Assembly (NCBI GenBank): GCA_020723105.1
Contig: DYJL01000004.1
Location: forward strand, 62,001-126,000
DNA from: Nitrospira japonica
Lineage (GTDB): Bacteria; Nitrospirota; Thermodesulfovibrionia; UBA6902
Direction of reading: 5' to 3'
Length of the DNA stretch: 64,000 bases
This document shows positions 51,564 through 60,082 of the stretch, piece by piece. Numbering within the stretch: the first letter of the stretch is position 1; each line of letters starts with the position of its first letter. The translations under genes and the position numbers were made by a program. The notes beneath the pieces were generated by a model that saw nothing but the letters and a program-made list of their open reading frames with translations, was not told the origin of the DNA and made no database searches.

Positions 51564-53183
51564 GTGGGCAATAAATTATCTCAAATTCTCTGTCAGCTAT
51601 ATAATTCAAGCAAGCTGCCATGGCTTATAATTGGCATAGGCATAATACTTCGTCTCATCCGATATCTGTATAACCCTTCATTATGGTTTGATGAGTCTGA
51701 TACGGCTATAGACATAATCAGCAGGCCTTTTTCTGACCTTATCAATCCATCGCCTGACTGGAGCTCAAAATACCCGTATGGTTTTCTGATTGTTGAAAAA
51801 ATCGCCACGCAGGTTTTCGGCAACAGCGAATACGCCCTGAGATTTTTCCCCCTTATTTTCGGGATGGTTTCTCTTTTTTTGTTTTATAAAGTAGCAAAAC
51901 ATTATCTCAGACCAAAGGCTGGTTTGATTGCTGTCGGACTTTTTGCAGTTTTAGACCCTATGATTTATTACTCTTCAGAACTTAAACCATATTCGGGTGA
52001 CCTGGCTTTTGCGTTGTTAATTTTTATTGCATCAATATATATAGAGTCAAAAAAATTAAACATATCCCGTATCGCTTTCTATGGGATTCTCGGCGCCGTT
52101 TCTATATGGTTTTCTTATCCTTCCATTTTTGTTCTTTTAGGAGTGGGGTTATGTTTAGCCATATACAGTCTGGCAAAAAGAGAGTGGCCCAGACTCGGGG
52201 GGCTTTCGATTGTTTATTTTATGTGGGCTTTAAGTTTTATGGCCTGCTATTTTATATACATCCGGAATTTACAATCAAACTTTGATATGAGCGTTGAAGA
52301 ACTCCTGATGCTGGAACGCTCTTTTGTCCCGTTTCCTCCGAAGTCTCTTAATGATCTTAAGTGGATAATAGATAGTTTTTTCGAGGTCTTTAACAATCCT
52401 GTAGGATTAACGTTTACCGGCCTCGCAGCGTTTACTTTTCTTACAGGCTGTCTCTTTTTATTCAGAAATAATAAAGAGAAGTTTTATTTGCTTATAACTC
52501 CGATACTTTTTACTATGTTGGCTTCAGTTTTACATCAATATCCATTTAAAGGCAGACTAATAGTATTTCTTGTTCCTTTTATATTGTTTTTTATAGCAGA
52601 GGGTGTTGAATATGTGAAAGAGCAAATAAATATGAAATCTGCTATCCCCGGGATGATGCTTGTCGGGATATTATTCGTTTATCCGTTATCATGGGCGGCT
52701 TATCATGCAAAAACACCAAGTTCTACGGAGGAAATAAAACCGGTAATAAACTATATTAAGAATCACTGGCAGAAAGATGATGTTATCTATGTCCATTATT
52801 ATGCGCAGTATGCATTTGAGTACTACACAAAATTTCATCCTGACAAATATGAATTTGACGGAGGTGAACACATTGTTGGAATAGCTCCCCGTGGGTGGTA
52901 CAGGACCTGGAGGAAACAGCATGTGTCCAAATACTATAAATCCGATGTGCCGGTAGTTCAGACAAGCGCCGATATATTTAAAGAATACATCAAAGATCTG
53001 AATCAGCTAAAAGGCCGTAAAAGGGTGTGGGTATTGTTTACTTCTGTCATTGTCAAGGATGGTATCAACGAAGAGAAATTTTTCATTTATCACCTTGAAA
53101 AAACCGGGAAACGCCTTGATTCCTTTGGCCGTTCGGGGATAGCTGTTGTTTATCTTTACGATTTAAGCGACACATCATCTTAA
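51564..53183 (+). CDS. GT39/ArnT-type GT-C membrane glycosyltransferase
   Basis: A 539-aa protein. After the first helix comes LWFDESDTAIDIISRPFSDL with the acidic W-x-D-E motif of ArnT/PMT-type enzymes, then YPYGFLIVEKIATQVFGNSEYALRFF-like features typical of the family. There are about 11 helices and a soluble tail from about 390. The start is GTG, 6 bp after the GT2 stop. It likely consumes the lipid-linked sugar made by the GT2 at 50643. Its stop overlaps the end of carbamoyltransferase 3 by 4 bp on the opposite strand. Confidence 0.85.
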   Translation: MGNKLSQILCQLYNSSKLPWLIIGIGIILRLIRYLYNPSLWFDESDTAIDIISRPFSDLINPSPDWSSKYPYGFLIVEKIATQVFGNSEYALRFFPLIFGMVSLFLFYKVAKHYLRPKAGLIAVGLFAVLDPMIYYSSELKPYSGDLAFALLIFIASIYIESKKLNISRIAFYGILGAVSIWFSYPSIFVLLGVGLCLAIYSLAKREWPRLGGLSIVYFMWALSFMACYFIYIRNLQSNFDMSVEELLMLERSFVPFPPKSLNDLKWIIDSFFEVFNNPVGLTFTGLAAFTFLTGCLFLFRNNKEKFYLLITPILFTMLASVLHQYPFKGRLIVFLVPFILFFIAEGVEYVKEQINMKSAIPGMMLVGILFVYPLSWAAYHAKTPSSTEEIKPVINYIKNHWQKDDVIYVHYYAQYAFEYYTKFHPDKYEFDGGEHIVGIAPRGWYRTWRKQHVSKYYKSDVPVVQTSADIFKEYIKDLNQLKGRKRVWVLFTSVIVKDGINEEKFFIYHLEKTGKRLDSFGRSGIAVVYLYDLSDTSS

Positions 53184-54970
53184 CAGGAAAGAGGTCTTTT
53201 CTCTATAACAAAATTTCCCATTATAAGAACATCTATCCCTGTTCCGTAGAAACATCTCAATGCATCACTGGGTGAACATACTATAGGCTCTCCTTTTATA
53301 TTAAAGGAGGTATTTAAAACAGCGGGGACGCCGGTCAGTTTTCTGAATTCGTTAATTAATTCCCAGTAGATGGTATTTGTTTTCCTGCTTACGCTTTGAG
53401 GACGTGTTGTATTGTCAACATGATGTATGGCGCTCTGTATATCTTTTATTTTATCTTTGACAACATCAAAGGCCATTGTCATGAACGGAGTTATAACAGG
53501 TTTTTCGAGGTACTCGGTTATATTTTCTTCAAGAATGGAAAGGGCAAAAGGCCTCCAGTTTTCCCGGAATTTTACATTATCATTAACCTTGTCCTTCATG
53601 GCTGGATCTCTTGGATCGGCAAGTATTGAACGTCCGCCCAAGGCTCTTGCACCAGCTTCCATACGGTTTTGAAACCAGCCTAATATTTTTCCTTCTGAAA
53701 GCAGTTTTGCGCCATAGGCAGCAATGTCTTCTCTATATGAATAACTTATTTTGTTCAGGTCCAGTATGGCCTTTATCTCATCATTGGAATATGCTGCGCC
53801 AAGGTATACGTGTTCCATTTTAAACCTGCAATCATCGCCCCTCTGCATGGCTGCTATCATTGCTGCGCCTATAGAAGCTCCAGCATCGTAAGATACGGGC
53901 TGAATAAATATATTATCTGCAATGCCACTTTTATGAATAACACCGTTCATTTTGCAGTTGAGAGCCACCCCTCCGGAAAGACATAAATTTTTGCTTCCGG
54001 TAAGCTTCAGTGCCAGTCTTGACAGAGCTATGCCGGCCTCTTCCATTTTTGCCTGTACTGCAAAGGCTATGTCCTTATGCCTTTCGGTTATGGCTTCATT
54101 TTTCCCCCGTGGTGGTCCCAGCCGTTCTATCACCAAATCACTAAAAAATTCGCCGTAACTTCTCTTATTAAAGAAAATATAGTCGCTGTCGAGGGTAAAG
54201 CCATCATCTGAGACAGTCAGTATTTCATCCATAATTTTTTTAATGCCAGCATCATATGAACCATAAGGGGCTAGTCCCATAAGTTTGACTTCGCCTTCGT
54301 TCGGGCTCCATCCGAGATACTCTGTAAATGCTGAATAAAACCAGCCAAGAGAATGAGGGATATTAATCTCCTTCAAAAGTGTGAGTTCTTTGCCTGAACC
54401 CTTATAGATAGTGGTTGTATTTTCTTCACCATGACCATCAAATGTCAGCACTGCTGCTTCATCAAAACCTGAACAATAAAAAGCCGAGGCTGCATGGGCA
54501 AGATGATGTTTTACAAATAAAACCGGAGGGACTTTTGCATTAATAAAGCCTGCATTATTAAGACCGATAGTAAGTTTTTGCATAATGTTTTTAGGATTAT
54601 AAATCAGTATTTCTTTAAATCCAGAGATTAGCGCAGAACCCATATTGGGTCTGCCGTTGAAAGTTTTTTTTATCTTATGCCGTGATTTTTTGTACAAGCG
54701 TTCTTTTAGAAAAATACGTACCTGGTTGAGCGGATGCTGGAAGGTATACAGATTCGAATCCCAGCCAAACGCAATATAATCTACGTCATCAAGTACGATA
54801 TGGCCTTCTTTCAAACAATGAGATATTGCCTTTGAAGGGAAATAATTATTGGCCTGCTTGGCCCGGACCAGACGTTCTTCCTCGATAAAAGATACCAATT
54901 TGCCGTTTTTCAGCAGACAGGCAGAAGGATGTGTAGAACCTTCATGATATATGAGACCCAGAATATTCAT
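53180..54970 (-). CDS. O-carbamoyltransferase 3 (NodU-like branch)
   Basis: A 596-aa protein. The N-terminal MNILGLIYHEGSTHPSACLL and KHHLAHAASAFYCSGFDEAA (H155, H156, H159) are typical, with LTFDGHGEENT at 175-185. SGGVALNCKMNG and QNRMEAGARALGGRSI mark the C-terminal domain. These blocks differ from carbamoyltransferases 1 and 2 and are nearer the NodU/SxtI style, so it is a separate branch, probably with another acceptor. It follows the deacetylase by 2 bp on the minus strand. Its 3' end overlaps the plus-strand GT-C gene by 4 bp. Confidence 0.92.
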   Translation of the reverse strand: MNILGLIYHEGSTHPSACLLKNGKLVSFIEEERLVRAKQANNYFPSKAISHCLKEGHIVLDDVDYIAFGWDSNLYTFQHPLNQVRIFLKERLYKKSRHKIKKTFNGRPNMGSALISGFKEILIYNPKNIMQKLTIGLNNAGFINAKVPPVLFVKHHLAHAASAFYCSGFDEAAVLTFDGHGEENTTTIYKGSGKELTLLKEINIPHSLGWFYSAFTEYLGWSPNEGEVKLMGLAPYGSYDAGIKKIMDEILTVSDDGFTLDSDYIFFNKRSYGEFFSDLVIERLGPPRGKNEAITERHKDIAFAVQAKMEEAGIALSRLALKLTGSKNLCLSGGVALNCKMNGVIHKSGIADNIFIQPVSYDAGASIGAAMIAAMQRGDDCRFKMEHVYLGAAYSNDEIKAILDLNKISYSYREDIAAYGAKLLSEGKILGWFQNRMEAGARALGGRSILADPRDPAMKDKVNDNVKFRENWRPFALSILEENITEYLEKPVITPFMTMAFDVVKDKIKDIQSAIHHVDNTTRPQSVSRKTNTIYWELINEFRKLTGVPAVLNTSFNIKGEPIVCSPSDALRCFYGTGIDVLIMGNFVIEKRPLSC

Positions 54971-54972
54971 AA

Positions 54973-55749
54973 CTAATGATATTGATTGAGATATTGACGG
55001 AAACTCAGGATGTTACACCTTTTATGCATATAATTAAGAAATTTCAGAGTAGTTTCCAGTGCTCTTTCTCTTCTCCAGAATCCAGCCTTGTTGATCTTAA
55101 TATTAACAAAATCTCTTTCATGGAAATTTATATTAATTACTTTATTAAATCTTAAAAGATATTCAAAAATCAGTCTGGTAAGTTCAAAGCCGTAAAAGAT
55201 TGCAGTGGTACCATTAAACGGTAAAAAAAAACTTGTCAACGGGATTTCAAAAGGATCTTTTGCAATGGATCTCTGTTTAAAATAATTAATGCAATATCTA
55301 AGATAAAAAGGGACCAGCACTTTTACGATAGACGAGTCTCCCCTATAATCCATCCCTTTTAATATTGTGATGGTTTCCTGGTCAATCTGATAATCGGGGG
55401 CACGAAACATTTTAGGGGTTGTACCATAGAAATCTTCAATTATTGAATGGGCTTTTTTTATCTCAAATTCTTTTTCACTAAACGTTTTCTGGGTTAGAAA
55501 ATATGGATGTGAGTATGTATGATTGCCGATTTCAAATTCTTTTAGTTTTTCATGGACCTTTGGGAAATCAATGATATTTTTTCCAACAGTAAAAAATGTG
55601 GCATCCAGATTGTTGCTTTTTAGAAATTCGACAGCTTTAGGTAATCCATGTTCCAATAATATATCCTTATTCGAGTTATCGAAAAAATCAAATACTCTCT
55701 GTCCATCAACATCAAATGATAAAATAACGGAATTCGGCAACCTTATCAT
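54973..55749 (-). CDS. Polysaccharide deacetylase family protein (CE4-like)
   Basis: A 258-aa protein. The NodB-type motifs are visible: SFDVDGQRVFD at 11-21 (motif 1 Asp pair), GNHTYSHPYF at 75-84 (metal-binding His pair), FRAPDYQ (motif 3) and INFHERDF (C-terminal His). It has no signal peptide, so it probably acts in the cytoplasm on a lipid-linked or nucleotide-linked N-acetyl sugar. It heads a two-gene minus-strand unit with carbamoyltransferase 3, so deacetylation and carbamoylation may act on the same unit. Confidence 0.87.
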   Translation of the reverse strand: MIRLPNSVILSFDVDGQRVFDFFDNSNKDILLEHGLPKAVEFLKSNNLDATFFTVGKNIIDFPKVHEKLKEFEIGNHTYSHPYFLTQKTFSEKEFEIKKAHSIIEDFYGTTPKMFRAPDYQIDQETITILKGMDYRGDSSIVKVLVPFYLRYCINYFKQRSIAKDPFEIPLTSFFLPFNGTTAIFYGFELTRLIFEYLLRFNKVININFHERDFVNIKINKAGFWRRERALETTLKFLNYMHKRCNILSFRQYLNQYH

Positions 55750-55966
55750 ATGCGTGTATGCAAGAGATTTATATCAAGAGTCAATGGGAAAAGACTGTTA
55801 CTCATTTTAAACAATTAGTTACAATCTCGACTATCGTAGTTGAGATACATATGGAGCTTTTATACGATATGTTATAGTTCACGGATTGTTATAGATTACG
55901 AACTTACATATTTTAGCAATATTATAAAATTTACGCAAAGTATGAATAGTACAACCACCCGGTTTT

Positions 55967-55996
55967 TTGACAAGTTTATATTTGAATTATTATCAT
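55967..55996 (+). promoter_or_regulatory. Near-consensus promoter giving a probable leaderless transcript
   Basis: TTGACA at 55967-55972 and TATCAT at 55991-55996 with an 18-bp spacer. Transcription would begin close to 56003-56005, essentially at the ATG of the methyltransferase (56005). No SD is present before that ATG, consistent with leaderless translation. The rest of the 255-bp gap (55750-56004) is AT-rich with no other clear feature. Confidence 0.5.
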
Positions 55997-56004
55997 AATA
56001 AAAT

Positions 56005-57159
56005 ATGAAATATAGATTATTGGATTTTCTTCAATGTCCTCACTGTAGAGGGGATTTAGAAGTACAGCCTCTTAACCATACCAGGACTGAATATAATAGT
56101 AGCGAATTGAACGACAATAATGCTTGTCCCACCTATTGTAAGAATCCAGATCAGGAATTAATTAAAAACAGGGAAACTCAAAGCCATTGTCAGAAATGTT
56201 ATGAGCACGAAATAACAGAAGGTCTTCTTACATGCGGTTGTGGCAAAGTTTATCCAATAATAAATGGCATACCCCGTTTTCTGCCTGATTCTTTTGATCA
56301 ACATGTAGATTTCACCAGAAAATATTACAACGAAATCAATAAGCATGATGGCGCCTTAAATAATAAAGATAAAGAGCATTTCGTCAGGATGTTCAAAAAA
56401 ACTCAGGGGACCTTCGGCAGGCAGTGGAAGACCTGGGGTCACTCCGAAAGAATATATGGTTTTACGGATGAAGAAGCAAAAGAATGGTTTTTAACAGATT
56501 TGACGGCCCGGGATATTGACGCTTCATATTTCAAAGGGAAAACAGTTCTTGAAGTGGGGTGCGGACACGGAAGATTTGTAAAAATATTAAACGACCTTTG
56601 TGATGAGTACGTAGCCATAGATCTCGGTCCTAGTGTAGAGTTGGCGCGTGAAATAACACGGGATCGGCCCAAAGTTCATATAATTCAGGCTAACGCAATG
56701 TTTCCACCTTTAAAAGAAGAGAGCTTCGACTATGTCTGGAGCCATGGGGTGTTGCATCATACTCCTTCAACAAAGGAAGCTTTTCAGGCGGTTTCAAAGC
56801 TTCCTAAAAAACAAACAGGACGTCTTTATATATGGGTTTATCATAAAGGTGGAGTTGTCTGGGAGTATGGCAATCAGTTTGTAAGAAGTATCACTTCAAG
56901 GCTGCCGGCAGGCCTGCTGCGCCTTATTTCATACTCAACTGTGCCGTTATTGTATTTAATACCCGCGTACAACAGAAGAGTAAATTTGAGCAATATGTCG
57001 TGGAGTGAATGCGCATTAAGCACACACGACTGGCTTGCTCCTAAATATCAGTGGCATCATTCACCGGAAGAAGTAAAGGGTTGGTTTGAAGAGCAGGGAT
57101 ATGGGAAAATAGAACAGACGTCCGCAAATGGTGTTGGGATCACGGGTGTGCGAAGATAG
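56005..57159 (+). CDS. Class I SAM-dependent methyltransferase with N-terminal Cys-rich (Trm112-like) domain
   Basis: A 384-aa protein. The N-terminal part (1-95) carries CPHC at 11-14, CPTYC at 41-45, CQKC at 62-65 and CGCG at 77-80, ending in VYPIINGIPRFLP, as in Trm112-like zinc domains but with extra Cys pairs. The methyltransferase domain has VLEVGCGHGRFV at 181-192 (motif I), an acidic second strand (YVAIDLG) and FDYVWSHGVLHHTPS. The predicted role is methylation of a sugar or lipid in the glycan pathway. It begins a long plus-strand run of glycan-tailoring genes. Confidence 0.87.
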   Translation: MKYRLLDFLQCPHCRGDLEVQPLNHTRTEYNSSELNDNNACPTYCKNPDQELIKNRETQSHCQKCYEHEITEGLLTCGCGKVYPIINGIPRFLPDSFDQHVDFTRKYYNEINKHDGALNNKDKEHFVRMFKKTQGTFGRQWKTWGHSERIYGFTDEEAKEWFLTDLTARDIDASYFKGKTVLEVGCGHGRFVKILNDLCDEYVAIDLGPSVELAREITRDRPKVHIIQANAMFPPLKEESFDYVWSHGVLHHTPSTKEAFQAVSKLPKKQTGRLYIWVYHKGGVVWEYGNQFVRSITSRLPAGLLRLISYSTVPLLYLIPAYNRRVNLSNMSWSECALSTHDWLAPKYQWHHSPEEVKGWFEEQGYGKIEQTSANGVGITGVRR

Positions 57160-57213
57160 CATAGATAATTCTTCAACTTTTCAACTGAATCAGATTGATT
57201 TCTAAATTCCATC

Positions 57214-57609
57214 ATGTACAGTTTTAATAACGATGCAGAAAAAATTTATTTCACTCTTTTTAATAAAAGCATTCCTGAAGAAGTATATCATCGCTTCCAA
57301 GCCGTTTCAAAAAAGATAGACAATAATTATCCGCATGATAAAGTTGTACAGTATTATGAATTGATAGGCAAAACAGATGATCTGGAGGCTCTGGAACTTG
57401 CGGCGCGATATCTGAGGAAGCAGCCACTCTTAACGGAAAAATTTAAACTAATGGTGTATCTGGCTGAGATAATGCCGGACAACTATGATGTCTTTATTAA
57501 TGAAAATCCCAAGAGGTTCATCGGTTATATTAAAATTATTTTTACCATAATGCGAACTGTTTTCAAACTGGGAAAAGGTTTAATTATTATTCTGTTCTAT
57601 AAATTATGA
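57214..57609 (+). CDS. Hypothetical small protein preceding the GMC oxidoreductase
   Basis: A 131-aa protein of no recognised family. Helical and charged in residues 1-95 (FNKSIPEEVYHRFQAVSKKI, DDLEALELAARYLRKQPLL), ending with a hydrophobic basic stretch (GYIKIIFTIMRTVFKLGKGL) that could be a membrane anchor. Its stop overlaps the start of the GMC oxidoreductase by 4 bp, so the two are translationally coupled. By comparison with gluconate-dehydrogenase-type systems it might be a small partner subunit, but no sequence motif supports this. Confidence 0.6.
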   Translation: MYSFNNDAEKIYFTLFNKSIPEEVYHRFQAVSKKIDNNYPHDKVVQYYELIGKTDDLEALELAARYLRKQPLLTEKFKLMVYLAEIMPDNYDVFINENPKRFIGYIKIIFTIMRTVFKLGKGLIIILFYKL

Positions 57610-59189
57610 TATATAAAGTCATCATTATTGGCACGGGACCGTCCGGCGTTGCTGCAGCTTTTGGTTTTGCGGAACAGGGCATACAGCCGCTGATTCTGGA
57701 TGTCGGCAAAGTAGCTCAGGACGTAACGCCGCTAAATGAAAATATTTATGATTATAGAAAGAAGAACGATGCGTTTAATATTATGATTGGGAAAAACTAT
57801 GAGATGCTGGATCATGTCATTAATAAGCGGTCACCGTCACCAAAGATTTCTTCTCCTTACATGCAGTTTGTTATGGAAGATGCCGGAAGTTTGTCGCCCA
57901 TAACTGAAACAGGCTCACATGTAATTCAGAGTTTTGCAAAAGGCGGTTTAGCCAGTGCATGGGGTGCCGGACTTTACAGGTTCCTGGATGATGAATTAAT
58001 TAATGTGCCTGTAAGCGCTGCAGAACTCGATCCTTACTATGACAAACTGACAAAGGAGATTGGTATTTCAGGGGATACCGATGACCTCACGCCTTTTTTC
58101 GGCTCTACTGAAAATTTGTTAAGACCGTTAAGGCTGTCCGGCAAATCGGAAAAATTATATTTGAAATACCAAAGGACAAGGAGGAAACTGAATGCTTCAG
58201 GCATATTTATAGGAAGGCCGCGCCTGGGTGTTTTAAGTCAGGCTTATGATAATCGTATTTCATATAATTATCATAATCTTGAGATGTGGTTTCCAAATTT
58301 GCCATACATTTATACGCCTGCTTTTACGCTCGAAAAACTAATAAGGGAAAATAAAGTCGTATATAGGAAGTCCATACTGGCAGAATCATGGTTCAGAGAA
58401 AACGGTCATCTAACAGTTAAGGCACGGAATCTTGAAGATGGATTACAGGTAACTTTTAAATGTAAGAAGCTTGTTCTTGCAGCCGGGACTATTAATAGCG
58501 CAAAGATAGCGCTTAAATCCAAGAATGACTATAGGACAAAATTACCGTTGCTTGATAATTCTCTTTTACAAGTACCGTTAATTACTCCATCATTTATTGG
58601 AGATAAGCTGGAAAAAGACTCTTTTGGGTTGACAAACTTAAACATTCTTTTCGACTGGCATGAATATAATTTGCGGCTGCAGGGAAGCATTATTGAATTG
58701 ACGTCGCCTGCCAGGGCCTTGTTTTATGAGATGTTTCCGCTTTCAGCAAGAAGCAACCTTACCTTAATAAAATACTTACTGCCTTCTGTTTCAATTTTGT
58801 TTCTCTATTTTCCGGGAAGCTCAAATAATTCTGGTTATATAACTTTACGATCTGATAATACACTTGAAGTAGAAAGTTTCCCATGTGAGATAAGTAAGAA
58901 AATTATCCAAAAAGTAGCATATACTCTGCTGAACATGGGTGCATTTACACATCCAATGCTTATTAGGCCTCCGGCCCATTCAATTCACTATGCCGGTTCA
59001 ATGCCTATGGTAGAGAATCCACGTCAAAATTATCATTGCAATAAATATGGTGAGCTTTATGGGGAACCGGGAATTCATGTGGTTGATGGTTCTTTACTGT
59101 CTTATGTCCCATCCAAGAATCATTCGTTTACCCTGATGGCGAATGCAATGAGAATTGCGGATTATATTTCCAGAACTATAGAAAAATAA
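57606..59189 (+). CDS. GMC-type FAD-dependent oxidoreductase
   Basis: A 527-aa protein. The N-terminal IIGTGPSGVAAAFGFAEQG binds FAD. FAKGGLASAWGAGLYRF and LVLAAGTINSAKIAL are GMC-family features. The C-terminal HYAGSMPM and GIHVVDGSLLSYVPSKNHSF hold the expected His and Asn/His residues, with NHS near the active site. It oxidises a sugar or alcohol or reduces a keto group; the substrate is unknown. It overlaps the small gene upstream by 4 bp and abuts an SDR epimerase downstream by 1 bp (TAATG), so a redox pair on the same sugar is likely. Confidence 0.85.
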   Translation: MIYKVIIIGTGPSGVAAAFGFAEQGIQPLILDVGKVAQDVTPLNENIYDYRKKNDAFNIMIGKNYEMLDHVINKRSPSPKISSPYMQFVMEDAGSLSPITETGSHVIQSFAKGGLASAWGAGLYRFLDDELINVPVSAAELDPYYDKLTKEIGISGDTDDLTPFFGSTENLLRPLRLSGKSEKLYLKYQRTRRKLNASGIFIGRPRLGVLSQAYDNRISYNYHNLEMWFPNLPYIYTPAFTLEKLIRENKVVYRKSILAESWFRENGHLTVKARNLEDGLQVTFKCKKLVLAAGTINSAKIALKSKNDYRTKLPLLDNSLLQVPLITPSFIGDKLEKDSFGLTNLNILFDWHEYNLRLQGSIIELTSPARALFYEMFPLSARSNLTLIKYLLPSVSILFLYFPGSSNNSGYITLRSDNTLEVESFPCEISKKIIQKVAYTLLNMGAFTHPMLIRPPAHSIHYAGSMPMVENPRQNYHCNKYGELYGEPGIHVVDGSLLSYVPSKNHSFTLMANAMRIADYISRTIEK

Positions 59190-60058
59190 TGAAAAAGGTA
59201 TTGATAACCGGCGCTAACGGCTTTATAGCAAGACATCTATCAAGGACTTTAAAAGAGGCAGGGATTTTTGTAATAGGAACATCCAGAAAGCCAGCGCCTG
59301 CTAATAATTATGATGAGGTTGTTCCTGGAGTATTAGGCAAGCCGATAGAGGGATTGTTTGAAAAGCACGATATAGATGCCATAATTCATTGTGCCTATGA
59401 TAAAGAAGAAATTGACAATATGAAAAATGCAGAAGGAACTATCGTCTGGGCTGAACAGGCTGAGAAAAATGGAGTCGGTTTGCAGATTTTCATGAGCTCC
59501 TTGTCAGCGGATGAAGATGCCATTGCTTCATACGGCCAAAAGAAATATGAGGTTGAAAAATGGTTTATAGAACATAATCATATTGTTTTCAGACTGGGAC
59601 TGGTAGTTGGCGAAGGAGGGCTCTTTAAAAGAATTATATCTATGGTAGAAAGACATTATTTAATACCGTTAGTTGATAAGGGTAAAACACTGACTTATGT
59701 ATCAGATATAGATACAATCTGTCTGATTATGCATGATTTGATGTCTGGAGGACATAAAATAGAAAGAGGCAGAATATGGAATCTTCAGCAAGGAACTCCG
59801 TTCTTTTTTGTAGATATCCTGAGAGAAATCAGCCGGCAGAATAATCTGTTTCGTATATTTGTTCCAATTCCGTATCTTATGGTTTCAATTGTGTTGAGTT
59901 TAATTGAGAGGCTGAAATTCCTAAAGATTGGAATCAATACAAACAATTTAAAAGGGATGCGTCAGCTTAGTAAAAAAGAATTCAAGTCAGATTTGCCGGA
60001 ACTGGGATATCCGGATACGTCACTTAAAATGCTTATAAAAAAAGCCATTACCTGTTAG
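59189..60058 (+). CDS. NAD-dependent epimerase/dehydratase (SDR)
   Basis: A 289-aa extended SDR. VLITGANGFIARHLSRTL at the start has GxxGxxA, FMSSLSADED gives the Ser region, and SYGQKKYEVEKW gives Tyr-x3-Lys. It is shorter than typical 4,6-dehydratases and near the reductase/epimerase branch. Its start overlaps the stop of the GMC oxidoreductase by 1 bp, so a common sugar substrate is plausible. Confidence 0.83.
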   Translation: MKKVLITGANGFIARHLSRTLKEAGIFVIGTSRKPAPANNYDEVVPGVLGKPIEGLFEKHDIDAIIHCAYDKEEIDNMKNAEGTIVWAEQAEKNGVGLQIFMSSLSADEDAIASYGQKKYEVEKWFIEHNHIVFRLGLVVGEGGLFKRIISMVERHYLIPLVDKGKTLTYVSDIDTICLIMHDLMSGGHKIERGRIWNLQQGTPFFFVDILREISRQNNLFRIFVPIPYLMVSIVLSLIERLKFLKIGINTNNLKGMRQLSKKEFKSDLPELGYPDTSLKMLIKKAITC

Positions 60059-60082
60059 AAGTTTTAAAAAGGGGAGGGTGTT

